Made by a program: the position numbers and the translations under genes. From Portulaca oleracea (lineage: Eukaryota > Streptophyta > Magnoliopsida > Caryophyllales > Portulacaceae): a DNA stretch of 64,000 bases. The stretch is taken from assembly GCA_029582165.1 (NCBI GenBank), contig CM055877.1, positions 41,420,749-41,484,748 on the forward strand. The letters are read 5' to 3'. Within the stretch, counting starts at the first letter, position 1. Every line of letters begins with the position of its first letter. Positions 56,135 through 64,000 of this stretch are shown here, piece by piece. The notes beneath the pieces are model-generated. The model did no database searches and was not told the origin of the DNA. It saw only the letters and a list, made by a program, of their open reading frames with translations.

Positions 56135-57626
56135 TCACTGCTCATCACCTCCCGGAGGAGGGTATGGACAATAAGGGAAGTAGGTTGGGTAGTACTGATT
56201 GACGTAGTCGGGCGGTGCCGGCGGATGGTCGGTTATAGCATAATGGTAGTACCCCCTATCCCTCCAGTACTGGTTTTGTTGATGGAAGTACTCGTCATAG
56301 CGTCTAAAGTATCCTTCGTGCCTTTTGAGTGTTGATTGCTGCGCACGAAGGAGCTCTTGTTGACTCTCCACCAAGTTATGCGTACTTTGCATCAAAGTTC
56401 ATTGTTCTCGGAGATCAACACTCAATTGATCCATTCGGCTTGCTAAGTACCCCATCGTGATCTCTTGGGAACCGCTACCGCTAGCCTCGCCCTGGTTTGC
56501 CGGTTCCCCTTCTGCTTCCTCATTTTCATGCGCAAACGGGTCATCGGGACCCCCAACTCGACGGGTGCTCCGTGGATTTTCTCCGCACGACCAGTTGTGT
56601 TGGTTGGACACATCCAACCAACGTGCGGCTCGCTCATGGTCCAAAAGAATGGACGTCGCATATCGATCCGAGTCGTGCTTGTAGATGTGCTTCGTGTTGT
56701 GGCGCTCGAGGATACCCATGCGTTGCAACCGTATACCGTCGATTGGGTCAGGAAAATAACGCGGGGTGAACTTGCTGATATACCCTCCAAAACGTTGCTT
56801 CATCAAAAAGTGGCATATAATATGCACCATGCCGATCGTAGTAGTAAGGTGTTTGGAGGTGATTTCTTTCAAGCAATGCAAAATGCAAGACCCCGTGTTT
56901 ACCCGTGTCCCTTGGAGGGTGTGAAATATAACAAACAAATCGTCCCTCCTCACATTCGCCCTTCCATCGTCCCTTTCCAAGACCGAACTCGAGACTATGC
57001 GATGAAAAATTCGAATTGCCAAATTGCACAAGTCACGAGACTTGGAATTCCTTGTCAAGAAGGAACAATCATCTAGGGCATGTGACCTTTGATGTTTTCG
57101 CCGCCAACAAGGCTTTTCAAGGCGGACTGTTCATCAAAATGTACGCTCTCCTCGTAATAAAGCCCATCCTCCGGTAGCCCAAGTGCTTGACATAGCTCTT
57201 GCACAGTGCAAGTTTTCTCCTTGTTATCCACTCTATATCGGAACTTTGCTTGGCGTGTGTCAGCATCCTCAACTTGTAATGAACTAAGGAACTCAAGGAT
57301 TGGTTGGTCATAAAGGGATTCATCAATCTTGATGAAAGATCCCCAACCCAAGGTCCTTATGATAAAGTCGAAGCTAGGGCCGCAATACACCTTCCTCACT
57401 GTGGCCTCATCGTATATATCCGGAGCACAAAGTTTCCGGTGTTGAAGAGTTCGTACTTCTCACGATGATGTTCATCCCGGAATCTAATACGCAATTCCAG
57501 TTCAGCTCGAAGAGGTGTAGGTGTTTAGGCTTTATATCGATCCTTGTCTACCGCCGCTGATGAAGACTCGGGCGGTGGTGAGGGTGAACCTTCGTCACTT
57601 GTGCGTGCTCTCTTAGATCGAACCAT
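56135..57626 (-). pseudogene. Post-pol ORF of element D (Athila env-like / ORF-1 type)
   Basis: From ATG 57626: MVRSKRARTSDEG, a conserved middle (SFDFIIRTLGWGSFIKIDES, VQELCQALGLPEDG), then GGYISKFTPRYFPDPIDG, and a Tyr/Pro-rich end at 56135. Athila elements carry a third ORF here, sometimes called env-like; its function is unproven, and I see no clear signal peptide or membrane segment. Breaks: a TAA early (CAA expected), frameshifts near 57430 and 57070, and a TGA at about 56397. About 500 codons in all. Confidence 0.72.
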
Positions 57627-58200
57627 TTTGAATTCAAAGAAACACTAGCAAACTCAAGAATACCCAAATCGCAACCAATACACACAACCACTCAAACCCT
57701 AAATTCTGAGACCAAATCACAAGTAACACCCAATTTAACCCTGAAATTGAACTTTGAAACACTAATTGAATGTTACCTCCCAAACTTGAAGCACCACACA
57801 ACAAATAACTTCCAAAGTTGAGCACCAACAGCGAACGCAGCACTAGAAACCCTGATGTTTTGATTCCCAGCAACGACCGTCGCAGAACGAAGCACCGACC
57901 ACACCACACTTGAGTCGTTCGTATGAGATACCTACACACAGGTACTCGTCGCACTAATCGCATAGCAAACGAACGCACAAACAAGACCGTCGCTCGTTGA
58001 CAACGCACAACAGCAGCTCGCACAGCTAGGGCAAAAATCCGACCCAATCTGGAAAAAAATTGAAGAGATTAGTGAAGAATTAGAAGTTAGGGTTTGATGT
58101 TAGGGTTTGGCGGAAGTAAGAGAGAGAAATGAGAGAGAGAATGAGTGAAAAAATATGAAGGAATTGAGAGAAAAGTGCAATAAAAACTCCGACAGAAAAC
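57627..58200 (-). promoter_or_regulatory. Gene-like leader before the post-pol ORF of element D
   Basis: On the minus strand a CT-rich stretch (58110-58150) is followed by two telo-box-like AAACCCTAA motifs (58087-58095 and 58100-58108). T-rich, intron-like sequence with possible splice sites then runs up to the ATG. This looks like the 5' UTR of a plant gene. No clear TATA box was found. Confidence 0.5.
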
Positions 58201-58212
58201 AGATTTGCTATT

Positions 58213-58607
58213 GGCTCGACCGAGCCAATGAACCTGCTCGCCCGAGCAGTGTTTCTGGGCGCAAGAGACAGTTCTGTCCAAACAACTGCTCGACCGAGCC
58301 GTTCAAATGGCTCGGCCGAGCTGCTCCTCTGGATGGCTGGTCGTGTCTTTCAAACTTTTTTCCTTCTGTGCCCCAGTTGACAAGCTCGACCGAGCCAGGA
58401 TGTTGCTCATCCGAGCAACGCTTCTGTCGACAGCCTGCCTTAGCGTTGAGCTCACTCTCAGTTGGACGCAGAAGACTAGCTCGGTCGAGCCAGGTTCTCG
58501 CTCGCCCGAGCAGGGCTTCTGGAAACTTTTCCCCTTCTTTTCTCCTTAACTCATGAAGCCAGCTCAGTGAGCTTGCTCGGTCGCGCAGGCATGTTGCTCG
58601 CCCGAGC
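58213..58607 (-). promoter_or_regulatory. Five dyad couplets upstream of the post-pol leader of element D
   Basis: Couplets start at 58213, 58288, 58383, 58478 and 58575. In each, the two dyads (GCTCGACCGAGC type, then GCTCGCCCGAGC type) start 21-23 bp apart, about two helical turns. Couplet spacing is 75, 95, 95 and 97 bp, with TTCTG following most of them. Confidence 0.8.
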
Positions 58608-58871
58608 TGGGTTCCTGGCCAAAACTTCACAAAGTTAAATATCTCAAAATAAACTAAGTATTTTCACTTCCCTAAAAATATTCTCAAACTCTCAAACACT
58701 CAAAAACCTTCCGGGGCACCTTAAAACCCGAAATACTTAACTAAAAACCTAACAAAAAAACTATCCTAACAAAAAGCTACCCTAAGTAAAAATTACAACA
58801 AAAACCACTTTTTTTCCTTTTTTTTTCTTTTTTGAACTTTTCAAAGAAAATGAAGAAAGCCAGCATGCATG

Positions 58872-58917
58872 CCTCCCCACTCCCACACAAAAAGGTCACA
58901 CTATGTCCTCATTGTGA
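58872..58917 (-). other. Second purine tract of element D
   Basis: TGTGTGGGAGTGGGGAGG on the minus strand, preceded by a CAATGAGGACAT phrase. It is a near copy of the tract and flank at 55517-55560, but here it lies between integrase and the post-pol ORF. Confidence 0.55.
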
Positions 58918-59221
58918 CAAGAAATAAAGGAAGACAAACACCCTAAAAGAAGAAAAATCAAAAATCACACCAAAGGAAGGAAAAAGAAACTTCTCACCAA
59001 CCAACTCCCAAGATAAAGAAGGATAATACCTGATTAGATCCCAAATAATCGTCGCATGACTTGTAAATGGAGATTGAGTATACAAGCCATGAAATGATGC
59101 ACATATGAGCAATAAATGGTCCTTCTTCTTGTTAATGCATAGTTAAGAGAAGTAAACAAAGAAACAAATAAGAAAAATAAAGTAATTTACAATATATACA
59201 AGAATGTTAGCTCATTTTCCT
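58918..59221. other. Spacer between integrase and purine tract of element D
   Basis: About 300 bp, A-rich on the plus strand, with no gene seen. Confidence 0.5.
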
Positions 59222-60676
59222 TCAATCAACGGATGGAATATGGAATGTCACACACTCCACATCCACCTTCTCCGGAAGCTCCAAGAAAGGTTTCAACCTG
59301 TGACCGTTTACCTTCCACACAGACGCATTAGTGGGATCCTTAATCTCAACTACTCCCGATGGAAACACGGTGATCACAATGAATGGGCCGGTCCATCTAG
59401 ATTTCAGCTTACCCGCAAACAAGTGTAAAAGTGAGTCATAAAGGAGGACTTTCTGCCCCGGAACAAAGGTTTTCCTAAGGATCATTCTATCATGCAAAAC
59501 TTTCGATCGCTCCTTACTCAACCTCCCGTTTTCATATGCTTCTCTCCTTAATTCCTCTAGTTCACACAATGTAAGCTTCCTAATATCCCCAGCCGCCGAA
59601 AGGTCAAGATTCAAGGCTTTCAAAGCCCACCACGCCCTATGCTCAAGTTCTACTGGCAAGTGACAAGGTTTCCCAAAGACTGCTCCATACGGCGACATTC
59701 TTATGGGAGTCTTGTAAGCCGTCCTATAAGCCCATAAAGCATCGGTCAATTTGGTGGACCAATCTTTCCTATTCTTTGACATTGTCTTCTCAAGAATTTG
59801 CTTAATCTGCCTATTGGACACCTCAGCTTGGCCATTTGATTGAGGATGATAGGCGGTGGTCATTCTATGCTCCACAGAATATTTCCTAAGCAAAGCCGCA
59901 AAAGATCGATTATTGAAATGAGTTCCTTGGTCGCTAATGACTGCTCTAGGTACCCCAAACCTAGAAAACATGTTTTCCCGAAGGAACCTAATCACTACTT
60001 TTGCATCATTTCGTTTTGACGGAATTGCCTCGACCCATTTAGACACATAATCCACTGCTAGAAGAATAAACTCATTCCCAAAAGAGGTGGGAAATGGTCC
60101 CATAAAATCAATACCTCAAACATCGAACACATCCACAAAAATCTCAGGTTGCAAGGGCATCATGTTTCTTCTAGAAATTTTTCCTAAACTTTGACACCTA
60201 AACCAGCTTTGGGCATAGTTATGGGCGTCTCTAAAAATGGTGGGCCAATAGAATCCACTTTGTAAGACCTTATATGTTGTCTTCTTCCCATTGTAATGTC
60301 CCCCACAAGGTTGGTCGTGGCAAAACGAGAGGACATCCATGATAGACTCATCCGGAACACACCTTCTAAGAATCTGATCAGGGCAATACTTAAACAGATA
60401 GGGGTCATCCCATATGAAATTCTTGACAATGTAAAGGAACCTATCCCTATCATGCCTGTTCCAATCACTAGGCATTTCTCCCGTGACTTTAAAATTGACA
60501 ATATCGGCAAACCATGGCTCTACTCCTATGCTAAGAATGCACTCGTCGGGAAAACAAGCATCTGTAGGAGGTTCTATCTCATGTTCAGGCACTATCCTAG
60601 AAAGGTGGTCCGCTACTGGATTGTCAGATCCTTTCCTATCACGGATTTCACAGTCAAATTCTTGAAGTAACAACAC
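59222..60676 (-). pseudogene. RNase H end and integrase of element D
   Basis: HHCC region with CHDQPCGGHYNGKKT and a FRCQSLGK phrase in which the usual first Cys is missing or changed. The catalytic core has D in the GIDFMGPFP phrase, D in ISDQGTHF and E in GQAEVSN. The C-terminus runs to VTFHIPSVD* at 59222. Stops: TAG near 60675 and TGA near 60114, both in positions where W is expected (TGG losing a G). Confidence 0.88.
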
Positions 60677-61800
60677 CTACCTAACCAATCTAGGCTTGGA
60701 CTCTTTCTTCTCCATCAAATAACGAATGGCCGAATGGTCAGTAAACACAATCACTTTAGCTCCCAACAAGTAAGCCCTAAATTTCTCAAACGCATAGACC
60801 ACAGCTAGAAACTCTTTCTCAGTTACCATGTAATTCAGTTGTGCCTCATTCAAAGTGTGACTTGCATAGTGAATCACGACAGGTTTTTTGTCAATTCGTT
60901 GTCCTAAGACCACACCTATAGCAAAGTCGGAGGCGTCACACATCAACTCAAACGGTTCCCCCCATGTGGGAGGTTTGAGAATAGGAGGTGATATTAAGGC
61001 ATCTTTAAGTGTGTTAAAGGCCTTCAAACACTCATCAGAAAAATCAAAAGTCACCTCCTTAGCCAATAAAGCAGAAAGGGGCTTGGCGATCTTACTAAAG
61101 TCACGAATGAATCGATGATAAAACCCAGCATGTCCTAAGAAAGACCTAACCTCCTTCACACAAGTGGGGGGGTCAAGTTCCTAACAAGGTCAATTTTCGC
61201 TTTATCCACTTCGATTCCATCCTTTGAAATCACGTGGCCCAAAACTATTCCCTTTCGTACCATAAAATGGCACTTCTCCCAGTTTAAAGTCAAGTGCTTC
61301 TCTTGGCACCGACTCAAGACTCGACTCAAATTGGACAAACAATCATCAAAGGTGGTGCCAAATATTAAGAAATCATCCATGAAAATTTCAACACAGTCAT
61401 CAACAAGGTCCGAGAAAATATACACCATGCACCGCTGAAAAGTGGCGGGGGCGTTGCAAAGTCCGAAGGGCATCCTACGGAAAGAAAATGTACCAAATGG
61501 GCATGTAAAAGTAGTTTTCTCCTGATCACATGGGGCTATAGAAATCTGAGTGTACCCCGAATACCCATCTAAAAAACAAAAGAAATCATGCCCAGCCAGC
61601 TTCTCTAACATTTGATCCATGAAAGGTAAAGAAAAATGGTCTTTTCTCGTAGCCTTATTGAGTTTTCTATAATCTATGCACACTCTCCATCCTGATGGAA
61701 TGCGGGTTGACACTAACTCACCCCTCTCATTCTCCACAACTGTCAACCCGGCCTTTTTAGGGACCACATGTATAGGACTAACCCACTTACTGTCAGAAAT
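60677..61800 (-). pseudogene. Reverse transcriptase and RNase H of element D
   Basis: Phrases GWRVCIDYRKLNKATRKDHF, FFCFLDGYSGYTQISIAP and MPFGLCNAPATFQRCM, the catalytic FMDDFLIFG, then [20 protein letters not shown] and [19 protein letters not shown] frameshift at about 61165-61171 lies in a run of seven C (minus strand), where eight would keep the frame. Confidence 0.92.
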
Positions 61801-64000
61801 CGGTAGATGATATCATTGTCTAACCACTTCAGAATCTCCTTCTTAACCACCTCTTTCATTTGGGGGTTGAGTCTCCTTAAAGGATCCCTCTGGGCCACAC
61901 TACCATCTTCCAAAAATATCCTATGCTGCACGATAGATGGACTAATCCCCCTAATATCTCCAAGCGTCCATCCCAAAGCCCCCTTGTTTAACCTAAGAAC
62001 CTCAACTAATTTGTTCTCTTGGTCCTCACCTAGGTTCGAAGCAATGATAACCGGGTAGGTCTCACTAGGGCCAAGGAAAACATATTTTAACTCAGATGGA
62101 AGAGGTTTAAGTTCAAGGGTTCTAGAAGATGGTGGCTCAGGCTCTATTATGTCAGGCACATGTGGAGAGGCAAACAATGATTCATACAACAATTCACCGT
62201 CAAACACATCAGAATCACACAATGAGGTCACACAGTCTGGGTCAAATCCTAACTCAACAAGATCACTCACACTAGGAGCAACATCAAGATCAGAAGGATC
62301 ACTACTCTCAAGGTCACTAATCCAATTCAAGGCATTACACTCTTGCTCATCATGTCCTAATGGTGACTTGTGTAGGTCGAAAATATTCAACTCCATAGTG
62401 AAATTCCCAAAAGTTAGTTTCATTCTCCCAACCTTACAATTAATCCAAGCGTTAGATGTAGCTAGAAAGGGTCTACCTAAAATGACTGGAATCTCGTCAC
62501 GGGGACTATGAACCCTAGCTGTCTCTAACACAACAAAGCCTATAGGGAAAACAAAGGTTCCAACTTGGATCAACACGTCTTCAACTACTCCCTTAGGCAC
62601 CCTTGTAGACCGGTCGGCTAATTGGAGAACCATTCTCGTAGGTTTCAGTTCCCCCAACCCCAAGGTCTCATACACATGTAAGGGTAACAAGTTGACACTT
62701 GCCCCTAGATCAAGGAGGGCTCTCTCAATCTGATTGTCTTCTATGGTAATGGAGATGGTTGGGCACCCAGGGTCTTTGTATTTCACTGGAACTTGACTAG
62801 ACAAGATGGAACTCACATTAGAGGCCAAAAAGGCCTTCTTAGGAATCTGAGTTGCTCTCTTTGTTGTACACAATTCTTTGATGAACCTAGCGTAGGAAGG
62901 ACATTGCTGAATAGCATCTAGCAAGGGAATGTTGACTTTGACTTGAGAAAACGTCTCCCTAATCTTTTCAAGAAATTTCTGGTCCTTAGTTCCCCTCAAC
63001 CTTTGAGGAAAAGGTGGGGAAGGCTTATACGCCATAGGTTGTACAGGAATAGACTCTGGAAGTACTCTAGGTGAGGTCTTAACACTCGGGGTTTCACCTA
63101 ACTTGGTCAACCTCTCTTCCTCATATGACTCATCCTCAACTGACACTAATTCATCACAAGGTCCAACACTCACAGGTTGTTTCCTAGGCAAGTCTGAAGG
63201 TAATTCCCGGACCCGATTATCTACTTCCTTCCCTGATCTAAGAGTAATCACCGCATTAAGTCCCCTAACATGGTTCGGGTCACAAGAGGACGAACTAGAA
63301 GCTTTCCCATTGGGGTTCGCCTCCGGCTGTCCAGGAAAGGTTCCCCTATCCCTATTAGACATCATAAGTTGAGCTACACTCTCATTCAATTGTTTTACCA
63401 TTTTCGCCATATCACTCATCGTATCCTCAACCCTACTCAAACCAGACTCTAACTCCTTATACTTCCTATCCCCCTTGTCCTCACTTTGGTATCCTGGTGG
63501 AGGTCGGGTATGGGCAATCTGGGGATGGACGGTCTGCCCTCGAGGTGCTTGATAAGCAGCCTGAGGGGGTGGTCTTGGTTGGGCCTGATGTTGGTGAGGA
63601 GGAGGTGGCCTCAAGACATTTTGATTGTCCGGCCCATAAGACAAGAAAGGGTGTTTTGGCACCCCAGGAAATTGGTAGGACCGGTACTGGTTAAACATAG
63701 CATTAACATTTTCCACATTGGACGACACATGTTGCAAATACAAAGGGCAGTTAACATATACATGGTCAGGTCCTTGGCACCAAGCACAAATCAAAGGGGA
63801 TTGAGGGTTCGGAGACATGGGTCGCTCTAAAGAACTCACTTGTGCGCAAGGCTGGGTCTTAGAAGATGCAATTCGCTGTTGGGCTAGGGTTTTTACCATG
63901 TTCTCTAAAGAAGCGAACCTAGCCTCATACCCAGTACTCTCACTCACCGCGTGAACCCCTCCCCGTGCATTGGACAACTGTGCTCCTATGGACTCATCCC
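61743..64000 (-). pseudogene. Gag C-terminal part and protease of element D, partial
   Basis: The open frame continues past the window edge. A zinc knuckle CAWCQGPDHVYVNC (CX2CX4HX4C) at about 63780 is followed by Pro/Gln-rich linkers and the NAVITLRSGKEVD phrase. Protease has ALLDLGASVNLLP (Athila-type DLG), LQLADRSTRVPKGVVEDV and VILGRPFLATSNAWINC. The frame shifts at about 61800-61806, where one base is missing before the ISDSKW region of RT. Confidence 0.9.

Larger units (their letters stand above)
53897..64000 (-). mobile_element. Element D: Athila-type Ty3/gypsy retrotransposon, minus strand, 5' end off-window
   Basis: Order on the minus strand: gag-protease (running off at 64000), RT, RNase H, integrase, a gene-like leader, an env-like post-pol ORF, purine tract and 3' LTR. 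Protease with DLGA, the RT/RNase H/integrase phrases and the post-pol ORF are Athila traits. Inactivated by two single-base frameshifts in pol and several stops. Confidence 0.87.

Overview
This window reads as intergenic, probably heterochromatic, DNA of a flowering plant with a large repeat-rich genome. The evidence is the set of families present: Tat- and Athila-lineage Ty3/gypsy elements, a CRM-like chromovirus, a CACTA (En/Spm) transposon end, a plant L1 LINE fragment, and plant-only protein families (plant mobile domain, DUF7745). The species cannot be named from sequence alone. No intact host gene was recognised. Almost every coding stretch belongs to a mobile element and carries stops or frameshifts.

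Layout, in nesting order. Element F (Tat type, + strand) leaves only its 3' part at 42733-47408. Element E (Tat type) was inserted in F and leaves its 3' part at 37900-42732. Element A (same subfamily as F) follows as 641-3216 plus 35787-37899, with its 5' part left of the window. A CACTA element (1-640) interrupts A. Element C (a gag-protease-only Athila derivative, 3217-35781) is inserted in A with target duplication CCAAC. C in turn contains element B (an 18 kb Tat element, 3641-21693, inside the 5' LTR of C) and element G (CRM-like, minus strand, 23162-30394, target duplication AAACC, inside the gag of C). Right of F lies an AT-rich, motif-repetitive stretch (47409-52350), two microsatellites, an L1 LINE 5' fragment, and a minus-strand Athila-like element D (about 53897 to beyond 64000) inserted in the LINE.

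The most interesting biology is in the Tat elements. Downstream of pol, B carries two intron-containing genes on the opposite strand to the retrotransposon: a DUF7745-type gene and a plant-mobile-domain (PMD) gene. Each has its own TATA box about 100-120 nt before the ATG. A and F carry the PMD gene too, with matching splice sites wherever they can be compared and nearly identical TATA-to-ATG spacing. Antisense orientation would explain how introns survive reverse transcription, since they are not spliced from the element's sense RNA.

A second layer is regulatory. B and E contain an 18-bp dyad, mostly in pairs or triplets 76-80 bp apart. These lie upstream of the LTR TATA box, near the LTR 3' end, and in B also upstream of both antisense promoters and in PMD intron 1. 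C and D carry unrelated dyad families of their own at comparable places (LTR and post-pol region).

Most premature stops whose ancestral codon can be inferred are C-to-T or G-to-A transitions (CAA/CAG/CGA/TGG to stop), as expected for long-methylated copies. Calls of lineage, exon and LTR edges were made by eye; no alignment or database search was run.
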